A stretch of DNA of 64,000 bases from Asterias amurensis (GCF_032118995.1 NC_092648.1:2805001-2869000), one strand, 5' to 3'. Shown: positions 1 to 10,845, numbered from the stretch's first letter. Made by a program: numbers and translations. The notes: generated by a model not told the origin, from the letters alone.

Positions 1-88
1 GTGACAAGGGTGTTTTTTTCTTTCATTATTATCTCGCAAATTCGACGACCGATTGAGCTCAAATTTTCACAGGTTTGTATAAATGCAG
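1..88 (+). mobile_element. TTAA-target MITE (family M1), right part, cut by window edge
   Basis: The segment matches the right-hand third of a foldback element that recurs at about 8.0, 16.7, 30.7, 32.2, 37.4 and 54.2 kb. Shared landmarks are GTGACAAGGGTG, a run like CTTTCATTATTATCTCGCAA and CACAGGTTTGT. Only the part inside the window is visible. It is non-coding. Confidence 0.7.
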
Positions 89-90
89 AA

Positions 91-188
91 AATAGTTAAT
101 GGCCTGACGTTTCGACCCTAGCAGAGTCTTAGGGTCTTAGGACTCTGCTAAGGTCGAAACGTCGAAATGTCAGGCCTTTAACTATTTT
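91..188. repeat. Hairpin repeat containing GACGTTTCGA / TCGAAACGTC
   Basis: Two arms of about 45 nt (about 92-132 and 140-186) are near-perfect reverse complements, and each contains the word TCGAAACGTC (106-115 reversed, 154-163 forward). A similar sequence occurs at 57.5 kb. The word recurs widely in the window in what look like tails of a Penelope-like element. This copy is an inverted dimer of such tails. Confidence 0.6.
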
Positions 189-540
189 TGGCATAATAGC
201 AGGGGATCACAACCCCACTGTTCAATACAACTTGGAATTAAACGGTTTATTTGTTTCAAATATCAAGTAAATGACCACAAGGGATCAACCGACTGACGAC
301 TTCTCAGGTTACAGTTTTTAGGCATTAATTTACATCTGTTACTCTTGCTTGCTATTTAACTGCAATCAAAATAATCCTTTTGTCTTTAGTTTTTGTTTAC
401 TTGAAAAATGAATCATGAATTTCTTTTTTATTGAACCAGCAGAAAAAAAAACCTAAGGTAAAAGCAAATTATCTGACACACTTCATGTTAATGATGGATA
501 ATGCTCTTTAACACCAAGTTCTTTTTATTTTTGATTGCAG

Positions 541-3500
541 TTAAGCTTACCATCTCCAGGTATACATATCAACAAGCCTGGCCCACAATAAACGAGCATC
601 AGTACTCTTCAGTGAGGTAATTTCCTAACAAGTAAACCTTTAACATTACTTGTAGAAATACTGTAAGCAATTGCTGGGCACGGACAATGCTTTCTAAGCT
701 GAAACAAGTTATCAGCCAAAATGTCAGAAAGATTACATTGTTGCCACTGGCTCCCACCTTCATTTTAATGTGTAAAAACTATTTTTCTAAGTAGGACTTT
801 CTGCTTAACAGCTTTGTGAAATTGGACCCTGCTGAGAAATGACGTGGGCCCAATTTCATGAAGCTGTTAGGCAAAAAACACTACTCAGTTGATTTCTTTG
901 CTAAGCAAAACAATTGTGTGGGGAACCAGTTGCAACAATGTAAACCTTTTGCAATTGTGGCTGGTAAACCAGTTTCTGCAAAGGATTATTTGGAAGTGCT
1001 TAGCAAGTTTTGGTACTTATACAGGCTTTATGAAGCAGGGCCATTGGTTGTTTTGGTGCTTATACAGGCTTTATGAAGCAGGGCCCTTGGTTGTAACAAA
1101 TTGTACTTCTGACCAGGCAAAAACACTGTAGCCTTGACCGGGGGTTGCGATGCACACAGCTTTATAATGACACAAGAATACAAATAACTAGCTTCTCTGT
1201 CCCTTGTTCTGGAGCTTTAATTTGGTTACACTCAACAAGTACTGACTTTTACACGAGGGAGAAGGCCTAAAGCCAGAGGACGCCCTCTGTGGCGAGTTGG
1301 TTCCCCAATCAGCCTGCAAGGGCTGCGAGCAGTGCTCTGGCAGGGTGTCGTGCTGGCACCGATTAATTAGCCCAGTCGATACAATGCCATAATTTACATT
1401 GTGAAAGATACAGGAGAAGAACAAAATTATTCCTTCAATAGAGAATTTATTCCAAAGAAAAAGTAATATTTTATATCCTTTGTTGCTGGAATACAACAGC
1501 TGGTGTACAATTGTTACAAAAGAGAAACAAGCAGAGATTTGCTTAGATATATTATAAATCATAACTTTTGCAACCTCATCAGAATTGATGACAGCTGTTT
1601 TGCTTCAGGAAAAATAGAAAGTGATGGAAAATGCATCTTTAGTCTTTAAATATACATACCTGTTGTCTTGACTATATAAAGAATTACTTTCGTGGGCCTA
1701 TGATAAATTAAGTAAGTAAGGTGTAGAAATATTTGTTTTTAACTAAAAATGTTTTTTGTTTGTTTGCCAGCAGCTCCAGTCTCCTAAAGATCAACATGTC
1801 TGAGACCCACTTATCATCATACCTAACCTGGCATAAAGAACAACCTTCTCTGTAAACAGGTAAATTGAGACCCTTACAATCTCAACCCCTTCTTCAGTAT
1901 CCAAAGTGAAGGATTCAGAAGGACTTGGGACAGTTCAGGCTCAAATGACAGTTGCATTGCACAACAGGTCACATTCCAATCTAATAAAGTACAACCAATT
2001 TGTGGAGTGACAAAGAAGAAGAGGTAATGGAAAGATTGTGGCCACATGCTGGCCAAGATTCTTAATAATAAACTCTCTTTTCTCATCATTTCCACCTTGA
2101 AGCGCCATCCTCTAAATTACATTAAAACCCTATTGGGGGGGGGGGGGGGGGGACATGATCCCAGACCACCACATCTTATGACTTTTACCATTAGTTACTT
2201 ATAGTCAGAAAATAGTAAGGTCAGCTGGTACCATGGCAACCATTAATTGTTTGCCTGTGTGAAATGATAACAACAACTGTAGTTATTTTGGGCTTGTTTA
2301 CCACAATTTACAAACTTTCCATGCATTGCAAGAATTCAAAATGGCAAACATATGCAGCGTCCATCTTAGATTTTTTTTTATTTCAGCATGTACTGAGGGG
2401 TTCAAACTGTCAAAAAAATACTAGCAAAATTATCAATTAGGCATTACAGTCCACCCATGTTGGCTCTCAAAGTTAACGGGAATGTCAATATTTTAAGATG
2501 GGATAAAAAGTGATTGTTTTTTTCAAAAAAAAAAAGTAATAGACGCTTAATAATTACAGTGCCAACAACAGTGGTCATTTAATGGTCTCCTTAAATGATC
2601 CATTTTTTAAACTATAACTGTTTGAGGGAAGAATCAATTTGACTAACAAAATTCTGATTAAAAAATTTGGTATGTTTAAACACCAACACAAAAACCTCAA
2701 GCAAACTGTTTTAGGATTTGACTTCACCTCCAATCACTGTTGCTTACAATAATCCTGATGTGCACAAGTTCGTCAGAATAATCTTTCCTTGTCTCAATAT
2801 TGGTGTTCTGAAGGTATTTTTTAAAACAATTCTTAAGTGAAACCATTTCATTTGAAATTAATTCTTGTCTACTATTTGTTTTGTTACAGGAAGGCTTCCG
2901 ACATTCCACATGGAAAAATACACTGCACTGTTATTTGAGCAGTGCTAGTGTCACCTTTTTTCTTGAGCTTTAGAAAATTAGTTTTGTTAATTTTTTAATC
3001 TCTGCTTCATTTTGCTGTTATTTAAAGTTTTGCTTGCAGTTTGTTTGTGTTTGTTGATGTTTTCCTGTCTGTATGCATGCTCACATTTATTGCCTCGCCC
3101 TAAGCGCACTTCCAACCGACTAAAAGTCGATTGCGGTGGTTGGTAGACCTGAGCGGCAGATACGCGGCCGATTCGGGCATTATGTTAAAGTCCACACAAT
3201 CTTTAGGTTTTCAATCTCTACTCATGTTGTCAACATGGACCTGTTTTGGGACAACAACTGTCTGTCACTTCTGGAATTGGTGAGTTTCTACTTTCAATTT
3301 TGATTTAGTAATTGCACTCTCTAGTAATAGGTACATTCCTAAAAGGCAATTAGTCATATTTACACCTAAATAGCCGCTTTAGTTTGGCTTTACACAAAAC
3401 CAAGAAATGGAAAGCAAATTAACATGATGCAAATAATCAGAATGGTTTGTTTTTTTAACTGTTAGTCTTTTAACTTAATCTTTCAGAGCCAGAGATGCAG

Positions 3501-3597
3501 CTGTTCCCCAAATCAAGTGCAGAGGGAATCAGCTCTACTGGCATCGCTGAAGACTACACATAAGGGAAAGCAACTTTATGAAAACATCAGCGTCTAG
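541..3597 (+). CDS. Candidate 3'-terminal exons of an unrecognised gene
   Basis: Three segments with good splice signals join in one open frame. Exon 541-616 is preceded by TTGATTGCAG and followed by GTAATT (phase 2 out). Exon 3207-3279 is preceded by CTTTAG and followed by GTGAGT (phase 0 out). Exon 3487-3597 is preceded by TTTCAG and ends in TAG at 3595-3597. The join reads KLTISRYTYQQAW..., then FSISTHVVNMDLFWDNN..., then SQRCSCSPNQVQRESALL... and ends LYENISV. I do not recognise the protein. If real, its 5' part lies left of the window. A further plausible exon (1770-1857, after TTTGCCAG and before GTAAAT) would bring an early stop if included. The joins rest only on splice consensus and phase, so this is weak. 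Confidence 0.25.
775..1110. repeat. Dispersed repeat, TTGCTAAGCA / GGGCCCAATTTCATGAAGC family
   Basis: The sequence GGGCCCAATTTCATGAAGCTG with nearby CTGCTTAACAG and TTTGCTAAGCAAA words is shared with 17040-17222, 19495-19735 and about 34700-34830. It also contains a short local duplication (GGTGCTTATACAGGCTTTATG appears twice, near 1013 and 1055). The organisation resembles a short foldback element. No coding potential was found. Confidence 0.55.
2135..2152. repeat. Poly-G tract (18 nt)
   Basis: An uninterrupted run of 18 G. It is one of at least 14 G or C homopolymers of 10 nt or more in the window. Confidence 0.95.
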
Positions 3598-3838
3598 TCA
3601 TCAGGACACACTATAGCTGTTCATTGTCAAGTTATGAATGAACCACCCTGTAATTTGTCTTAAGTTATTTAATTTATTCTAGATGTGTTATTAGGCCTGA
3701 CATGTTTTAATGGTGTTTTTCAATTAAGTTTTTAAACTACCTAAAACATTTCTGTAAATAAGTACACCATTGCAAGCAAGCACATATTATGCGTTTTTAT
3801 GCGCTACTTGGCGATCTTAGGTCCTTGGTGGTGCGGCA

Positions 3839-3952
3839 CTAACCCTAACCCTATTAACCCTAACCCTATTAACCCTATTAACCCTATTAACCCTATTAAC
3901 CCTATCAACCCTATTAACCCTATTGACCCTATTAACCCTATTAACCCTTACT
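3839..3952 (+). repeat. Interstitial telomere-like array 1 (CCCTAA with CCCTATTAA variants)
   Basis: The array starts with two CCCTAA units and continues as about a dozen CCCTATTAA units with a few variants. The right arm of the inverted duplication reads straight through at the matching position (about 9208-9215) with no telomeric repeat. The array is therefore an insertion or expansion specific to the left arm. Confidence 0.9.
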
Positions 3953-4660
3953 AATTGTTTGGAATACGGAAGTACAAAGCATGGGACATTCCAGACTTAT
4001 TGCGAAAAGGGACTTGGACACATGCACGTGGCATGTGGGGTCTCAGCCCGGCCGGTTGTTTCACATCTGGTGGTTGATCTTAAAGGTGCACTCCGGTGTT
4101 ATCACAAACTATGGTTGACCAAACGGGTTAGTTCCTAGTCTAGGCCATGTGTCTAGGGACCACGTTCGGGAGTAGGGGGTGCCCCCCTCAGACGGGGGCA
4201 TGGACCTGGGCGCTCTTTAACTAGAGTATGAGGGACCTGATGATCTCCTGGGCGTGTTTTAGGGATGTCTTGGTACTAACCCTAACCCTAACCCTAACCC
4301 TAACCCTAACCCTAACCCTAACATTGTTTGGAATACGGAAGTACAAAGCATGGGACATTCCATACTTATTGCGAAAAGGGACTTGGACACATGCACGTGG
4401 CATGTGGGGTCTCAGCCCGGCCGGTTGTTTCACATCTGGTGGTTGATCTTAAAGGTGCACTCCGGTGTTATCACAAACTATGGTTGACCAAACGGGTTAG
4501 TTCCTAGTCTAGGCCATGTGTCTAGGGACCGCGTTCGGGAGTAGGGGGTGCCCCCCTCAGACGGGGGCATGGACCTGGGCGCTGATTTAATATAGTATGA
4601 GGGCCCTTATGATCTTCCGGGCGTGTCGGGGCTGGTATCCTGGGACCTGCACGTGGTGGC
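3953..4660. repeat. Tandem duplication of a ~320-bp block within the left arm
   Basis: 3953-4268 and 4323-4640 are almost identical. Both begin ATTGTTTGGAATACGGAAG, and both contain the CATGCACGTGGCATGTGGGG and CCCCCCTCAGACGGGGGCAT segments. Each copy is preceded by a telomeric array. The right arm has a single, more diverged copy (reversed, about 8850-9208). Near-identity implies that the duplication is recent compared with the arms. Confidence 0.85.
4274..4322 (+). repeat. Interstitial telomeric array 2, pure CCCTAA
   Basis: About eight perfect CCCTAA units (TTAGGG on the other strand) sit between the two duplicated blocks. Purity contrasts with the degenerate array 1 and suggests recent expansion or addition. 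Confidence 0.92.
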
Positions 4661-5149
4661 CCTGCTTTTAACTAGCCTTACCAGGATGATATAGGCAAAA
4701 TTATGAACCAAATAAATTAAATGCTTGCGATGGTGCATTTATACAATACCTTACCCTTTACTCTCATGAGTGTAATATCCAATGTAATAATGGCAATTTT
4801 TAGGTCATCAATTTTCTAATGTGGTTTTTCAGCTGTACTGTTTGAAAATAGGTTAAAGTACATTGCTGTGCCAGACATTCACTCTTTTGCTCATTAAATT
4901 TTGGTTGCATGCCTGTTACAACTAGTCAACAGAAAAAACATGTTTGATGAGTTTACTCTTTGGCTCTCACAATCAACAAAACTAGAGAGAGGAAAAGGGT
5001 GTTTGAGAGAACTTGAGAAAAATAATTAAATAAGTGCATTGTCATGAATACATCTGAAGTCTTGTTTTGTGTACAAAATTGCTCAATAAGTTTATATATT
5101 CATGTTGAGTCTGCTTGTACTTTTGGCTGGTTTGGTACCATTTTATTTT

Positions 5150-5460
5150 TCGGTCAATTTTTGTAAATGGGCCGTTTTGAGCCAGGATCTTTGGTTTAAA
5201 AAAACTGCAAGGGGTTAAACTTGTTCTTTTGAATGATTTGGGACCATTTTATTTTTTGGCAAATTTTTGAAAATGGGCCTTTTTGAGCCAGGTTTTTTTA
5301 TTTAAAAAACTGCAAGGGGGTTAAACTTATTTCTTCAAATGATTTGGGACCATTTTATTTGTTGGCCAATTTAAAAAAATGGGCCTTTTTGAGCCAGGAG
5401 TTTTTGTTTAAAAAACTGCAAGGGGTTAAACTTGTTCCTTTGAATGATTTTGAATACGGC
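5150..5460 (-). repeat. 105-bp minisatellite, three reversed units
   Basis: Three units contain CTGCAAGGGGTTAAACTTG, the reverse complement of the unit that dominates 5790-8010. They form the inner end of the left arm, so the minisatellite itself belongs to the inverted structure. Confidence 0.85.
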
Positions 5461-5789
5461 CTTGGCCGATGGTGCCATGAATTTCAAGCCGGGGAGGGCG
5501 CTCTTCAAGGTATTATGGATGCTAAGTACTTCCGCACCCGAGAGGGCGCTACAGCAAAAACTTGTAGGAACTTTTTGATGCCGAGTACTCACGGCCACTA
5601 GAGGGCGCTATAACAAAAAACTTTTAGGCAACCAAAATGATGGGAAAATATGCATTTTTGTTAGTTCTGGCGCCCTCTTTTGACTAACCTTTAAATTTTT
5701 TGATGTAAAAACTGCCCTAATGAACCTCCTCCGATAACCATCCACTCAAAAAGGCTCATTAAATTGGCTGATAATAATAGTCCAGAATC
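5461..5789. other. Unique centre of the inverted duplication
   Basis: The spacer between the reversed and forward minisatellite blocks. It contains a diverged tandem pair of about 60 bp, each copy with AGAGGGCGCTA (5541 and 5601), and a reversed AGAGGGCGC at 5670-5678. There is no gene. Confidence 0.7.
5595..5609 (+). promoter_or_regulatory. CTCF-like site at the palindrome centre
   Basis: CCACTAGAGGGCGCT fits the vertebrate CTCF core CCASYAGRKGGCRSY at every position. CTCF is conserved in bilaterians, but binding here is inference. AGAGGGCGC is itself a frequent word in this window, so repeat origin is possible. Confidence 0.4.
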
Positions 5790-8010
5790 AGTCAAAAGAA
5801 CAAGTTTAACCCCTTGCAGTTTTTTTAACAAAAAATCCTGGCTGAAACGGCCCATTTTTAAAAATTGGCAAAAAAATAAAATGGCCCCAAATCAACCAAA
5901 AGAACAAGTTTAACCCCTTGCATTTTTTTTACCAAAAATCCTGGCTCGAAAAGGCCCATTTTTAAAAATTGGCCGAAAAATTAAATGGTCCCAAATCATT
6001 CAAAAGAACAAGTTTAACCCCTTGCAGTTATTCAAACCAAAAATCCTGGCTCAAAAAGGCCCATTTTTAAAAATTGGCCAAAAAATAAAAATGGTCCCAA
6101 ATCATTCAAAAGAACAAGTTTAACCCCTTGCAGTTTTTTAAATTAAAAATCCTTGCTCAAAAAGGCCCATCTTTAAAAATTGGCCGGAAAATAAAATGGT
6201 CCAATATCATTCAAAAGAACAAGTTTAACCCCTTGCAATTTTTTAAACCAAAAATCCTGGCTCAAAAAGGCCCATTTTTTAAAATTGGCCGAAAAATTTA
6301 ATGGTCCCAAATCAATTAAAAGAACAAGTTTAACCCCTTGCAGTTTTTTAAACCAAAAATCCTGGCTCAAAAAGGCCCATTTTTAAAAATTGGCCAAAAA
6401 ATAAAAATGGTCCCAAATCATTAAAAAGAACAAGTTTAACCCCTTGCAGTTTTTTTAAACCAAAAATCCTGGCACATAAAGGCCCATTTCTAAAAACTGA
6501 CCAAAAAATAAAATGGTCCCAAATCATTCAAAAGAACAAGTTCAACCCCTTGCAGTTTTTTAAACCAGAAATCCTGGCTCAAAAAGGCCCGTTTTTTAAA
6601 ATTGACCCAAAAATTTAATGGTCCCAAATCATTCAAAAGAACAAGTTTAACCCCTTGCAGTTTTTGAAATTAAAAATCCTTGCTAAAAAAGGCCCATTTT
6701 TAAAAATGGCCAGAAAATAAAATGGTCCAAAATTATTCAAAAGAACAAGTTTAACCCCTTGCAATTTTTTAAACCAAAAATCCTGGCTCAAAAAGGCAAA
6801 TTTTTTTAAATTGGCCAAAAAATAAAATGGTCCCAAATCATTCAAAAGAACAAGTTTAACCCCTTGCAGTTTTTTAAACCAAACATCCTGGCACATAAAG
6901 GCCCATTTCTAAAAACTGACCAAAAAATAAAATGGTCCCAAATCATTCAAAAGAACACGTTTAACCCCTTGCAGTTTTTTAAACCAAAAATCCTTGCTCA
7001 AAAAGGCCCATTTTTTAAAATTGGGCAAAACATTTAATGGTCCCAAATCATTCAAAAGAACAAGTTTAACCCCTTGCAGTTTTTTAAACCAAAAATCCTG
7101 GCTCAAAAAGGCCCATTTTTTAAAATTCGCCAAAAAATAAAATGGTCCCAAATCATTAAAAAGAACAAGTTTAACCCCTTGCAGTTTTTTCAAACCAAAA
7201 ATCCTGGCTCAAAAAGGCCCATTTTTAAAAATTGGCCACAAAATAAAATGGTCCCAAATCATTCAAAAGAACAAGTTTAACCCCTTGCAGTTTTTTAAAC
7301 CAAAAATCCTGGCTCAAAAAGGCCCTTTTTAAAAAATTGGCCAAAAAATAAAATGGTCCCAAATCATTCAAAAGAACAAGTTTAACCCCTTGCAGTTTTT
7401 TTTTAACCAAAAATCCTGGCTCAAAAAGGCCCATTTTTTAAAATTGACCCAAAAATAAAATGGTCCCAACTCATTCAAAAGAACAAGTTTAACCCCTTGC
7501 AGTTTTTTAAACCAAAAATCCTGGCTCAAAAAGGCCCATTTTAAAAAAATTGCCAAAAAATAAAATGGTCCCAAATCATTCAAAAGAACAAGTTTAACCC
7601 CTTGCAGTTTTTTAAACCAAAAATCCTGGCTCAAAAAGGCCCATTTTTAAAAATTGGCCAAAAAATAAAACCATTTCTAAAAACTGACCAAAAAATAAAA
7701 TGGTCCCAAATCATTCAAAAGAACAAGTTTAACCCCTTGCATTTTTTTAAACCAAAAATCCTGGCTCAAAAAGGCCCATTTTTTTAAATTGGCCAAAAAA
7801 TAAAATGGTCCCAAATCATTCAAAAGAACAAGTTTAACCCCTTGCAGGATTTTAAACCAACAATCCTGGCACATAAAGGCCCATTTCTAAAAACTGAGCA
7901 AAAAACAAAATGGTCCGAAATCATTCAAAAGAACAATCAAAAGGGCCCAAAAGGGCCCATTCTTTTAAATTGGCCGAAAGATAAAATGGCCCGAATTCAG
8001 TCAAAAGAAC
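5790..8010 (+). repeat. 105-bp minisatellite, about 20 forward units
   Basis: About 20 units share GTTTAACCCCTTGCAG, CCAAAAATCCTGGCTC and AAAATGGTCCCAAATCATTC. Spacing measured between two successive units (7079 to 7184) is 105 bp. Because 105 is a multiple of three, several long frames stay open and spell a 35-residue repeat on the minus strand. These frames are broken by changes in A/T run length, lack gene context and are best read as non-coding. Confidence 0.93.
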
Positions 8011-8018
8011 AAGTTATA

Positions 8019-8408
8019 AGACAGTGGACACTAATGGTATATTTTTAAAGACCAGTCTTCAGTCACTTAGTATATCTCAACCTATTCTGCAAAAAATAAC
8101 AGACCTGTGAAAATTTGAACTTGATTTGGCGTCGAAGTTGCAAGATAATAATAAAAGAAAAAAAAACACCCTGTGACCCTGGTCCCACAAAGTTGTGTGC
8201 TTTCAGATGGTTGATTTTGTGACCTCAAATTCTAAATCTGAGGCATTGAAATCAAATTTGTGGAAAACTACTTCTTTCTCGAAGGCTACCTCACTTCAGA
8301 GGGAGCCATTTTTTCACAATTTTTATACTTTCAACCTGTCCCCGTAGTTACCAAATGAGATTTTATGCTAATAATTATTTGAGTAATTACCAATAGCGTC
8401 CACTGCCT
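8019..8408 (-). mobile_element. M1 MITE inserted in a minisatellite unit
   Basis: A full copy in reverse orientation, with ends AGACAGTGGACACTA and TAGCGTCCACTGCCT. The flanks read GAACAAGT-TATA on the left and TTAA-CCCCTT on the right. The intact minisatellite unit reads GAACAAGTTTAACCCCTT, so the insertion target was TTAA, duplicated on insertion, with the left copy since mutated. TTAA targets are typical of piggyBac-type transposases. Confidence 0.8.
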
Positions 8409-9475
8409 TTAACCCCTTATGTCAATAAACAACATTTACCAGGAGCTACAAAAATCACAGACTCAACATGAATATAAACTTATTGAGCAATTTGTTTACA
8501 CCAAACAAGACTACAGGTGTATATGCTAATCTCATTCATAGCAATCGCACTGCAACAGGGATGCAACCAAAATTTACTAAGCACAAGAGTAAATGCCTGG
8601 CACAACAATGTACTTTAATTTATTTTTAGTCAGTACAGCTGAGAAAACACAATGAGGAAATAAGCTGATGACCTGAAAAGTTGTGCCTGTATTACATTGG
8701 ATATTAAATTCATGAAAGTAAAGTGTAAGGTGTTGTATAAGTGCACCATTGCAAGCAGTTTAATTAATTAATTTCTTAATTTTGCTCATATCATCCTGGT
8801 AAGGCTAGTTAAAAGCAGGGCCACCACGTGCAGGTCCCAGGATACCAGCCCCGACACTACAAGACGTCCCTAAAACAGGCCAAGGAGATCATCAGGTCCC
8901 TCGTACTCTTTTTACAGAGCGCCCAGGTCCATGCCCCCGTCTGAGGGGGGCACCCCTTACTCCCGAGACGTGGTCCCTAGTCCCATGGCCTAGACTAGGA
9001 ACTAACCCGTTTGGTCAACCATACATGTAATTGTGATAACACCAGAGCATCCTACCCGCTGAGGAAGCACCTTTAAGATCAACCACCAGCTGTGAAACAA
9101 CCGGCCGGGCTGAGACCCCACAAACCACGTGCATGTGTTCAAGTCCCTTTTCGCAATTAAGTTTGGAATTTCCCATGCTTTGTACTTCCGGATTCCAAAC
9201 AATTCGAGTGACGCACCACAAAGGCCCTAAGATCGCCAAGTAGCGCATAAAAACGCATAATTGTGCCTGCTTACAATAGTGCACTTATTTAAAAAAATGT
9301 TAACTGTTTGTGTAAAAGAGGGAAAAAGACCAAAACATGTTACTAACACCATGAACACATCTAGAACAGTTTTCAAAATTTAAGAAAATTTATTGGATTG
9401 TCCTACAATAAACATCTAGGGTGTCCTGATGACTAGATGCTGATGTTTTCAAAAGATAGCATAAAGAGACTTTTA

Positions 9476-9759
9476 AAAGCTTGACAGGACTGTCAACTCA
9501 CTAATGCTAGAAGGATTTTTCAAACACAACATGAACCTCTGCCCTCGGATTTAAACCCTACGATCAACCAAAAAAAGCAGTTATATAAACTTGGGAACAT
9601 TACAATATTGGGAATAAGGTGGCCACAGACGCAAGTCTTTGCCAAATGATGATACATACTACAGCTCATGTCTATTCTGACATAGATTTGTGTACCAGCA
9701 TAATGTCTGACACTCTCTAAAATTACCAGAAATGTCAATTTGGAACTGGGTGAAAAATC
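9476..9759. other. No feature seen
   Basis: AT-rich sequence flanking the inverted duplication. I see no coding frame, repeat or signal that I can support. Confidence 0.4.
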
Positions 9760-9826
9760 TGTCACCATGGTCCTGCGGTTACTGCAGGACTTGCAATCAA
9801 AAGGATGTGGGTTCAAATCCTACCAA
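9760..9826 (+). mobile_element. tRNA-like SINE head
   Basis: The sequence has GCGGTTACTGCAGGACTTGC, then GTGGGTTCAAATCC, whose last 11 bases (9810-9820) fit the RNA polymerase III B box GGTTCRANTCC. The preceding part resembles an anticodon arm. A complete cloverleaf and a discriminator end are not evident, so a SINE fragment is more likely than a working tRNA gene. Confidence 0.5.
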
Positions 9827-10488
9827 ACTCAAAAGCTGATTTCACATTGTCTAGTATAAGTACTGTCGTCTGGTGGAAATAAATGTTGTCTGGTTGTATT
9901 GATTGGTTACTGAATCACAATATCTTGATTTATGCAACGCATAAACATAGACAATAAATCAATGTTTGTTTGAGATTTTAACTTTGCTAGCTTGGTGTTT
10001 ATATTCTCTTGTGGGAGTTTGCTGAGTTTCCTTGATGGGAAGCTCACAAAGACAGACAGACACATAATATTTTATTAAAGGAGCTTAACAGAATTGGTTA
10101 GTAACAAATTAAAAAAAGGTCATAGATTTTCATCAAACTTACACGGTCTAATGATGATGACAGTTAAAGAAAATATCCCTTGAAATATTTATGATTGAAA
10201 TGTCATATTTGGTGAGAAATAAATAATCTAACTTCGCATTTGGAGTTTATTGCTCAGTGAGCGTTTCACTAATTTTTTTTTCTTCCATCGATGTCATACA
10301 AAATGTGTTATCAGTTTTTCAATATTCTCACGTGACCCAGATGGTCGATCGATCTCAAACTTCTACACTCTACAGGTTTGTCAGTTTTTGTTTATGGTGG
10401 ATTACATAGAGTGCTTACACTGCCATCAACTGTTTTGTTAGCAAAACTTATTATGTAGTGTTCCTTTAAATGTTTTTCGGGAATTTAC

Positions 10489-10565
10489 CTTTCATTGGAG
10501 AGTGGGTTCAGCAGTCTTGCGTGTAGTTAGATCTCTTCATCTTCTTTGGATATGGTGAGCTTTTA
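10489..10565 (-). other. Candidate minus-strand exon
   Basis: On the minus strand TTTGTGTTGCAG precedes and GTAAATTC follows a 77-nt segment. One frame reads KSSPYPKKMKRSNYTQDC and then stops. It does not join in frame with the other candidate exon at 12531-12625. Its first ~18 nt resemble the + strand candidate exon at 541, which could mean that the inverted duplication once extended further out. Weak evidence only. Confidence 0.2.
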
Positions 10566-10649
10566 CTGCAACACAAAGTGCAAACTTTAAACTTCTGTTT
10601 AAAAATAAACATTATTTGGTTGAACAAAAAAATCCAAGCATATTATATT

Positions 10650-10745
10650 ACTTGGTTGGGATTCGAACCCACCCAAGCAATTTGCCACTGAGTTGTTTTC
10701 AAAGAACTCGGGAAAGCACTGAGTGTAGAGTGCTTTTCTCACACA
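10650..10745 (-). mobile_element. tRNA-like SINE fragment
   Basis: On the minus strand the text GGGTGGGTTCGAATCCCAACC contains a perfect B box (positions 10659-10669), preceded by AACTCAGTGGCAAA, which resembles an A box. The spacing is tRNA-like, but no folded acceptor stem is clear. Confidence 0.4.
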
Positions 10746-10845
10746 TCAGTGTTAAGGGTTGAACAAAAAAACAACTATCCTTTATCCCCGATGTTTATTT
10801 AATTAAATTCTGGTCGAGTAAACCATTTTGAGCGAGACGATTTGG

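Larger units (their letters stand above)
617..3206. other. Intron-like or intergenic stretch with one dispersed repeat
   Basis: Apart from the candidate exon at 1770-1857, the repeat at about 775-1110 and the G tract at 2135-2152, I see only AT-rich sequence without coding character here. Confidence 0.4.
3575..9475. repeat. Large inverted duplication with minisatellite core
   Basis: The left arm (about 3575-5160) matches, in reverse complement, the right arm (about 8415-9475). Outer words such as GAAAACATCAGC and TCTAGTCATCAGGACAC appear on the left and reversed near 9430-9460. The block with CAGCCCGGCCGGTTGTTTCA, GACGGGGGCATGGACCTGGG and the CATGTTGAGTCTG end is also shared. The centre (5150-8010) is a 105-bp tandem repeat, reversed on the left and forward on the right. 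The right arm carries an M1 MITE (8019-8408) missing on the left. The left arm carries telomeric arrays and a tandem duplication missing on the right. Long arms plus tandem repeats recall foldback elements such as the TU family of sea urchins. That link is inference. Confidence 0.8.

Noticed and set aside
6173-7874. Chains of minus-strand frames repeating a 35-residue peptide
   Set aside because: They translate the 105-bp minisatellite; the opposite strand is equally open in places, and there is no start context, splice signal or known domain.
5790-8010. Regular repeats considered as a CRISPR array
   Set aside because: Units are contiguous 105-bp tandem copies without unique spacers, in a eukaryotic genome.
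9760-9826. Functional tRNA gene
   Set aside because: B box is good but acceptor and D arms do not fold convincingly; a SINE head fits better.
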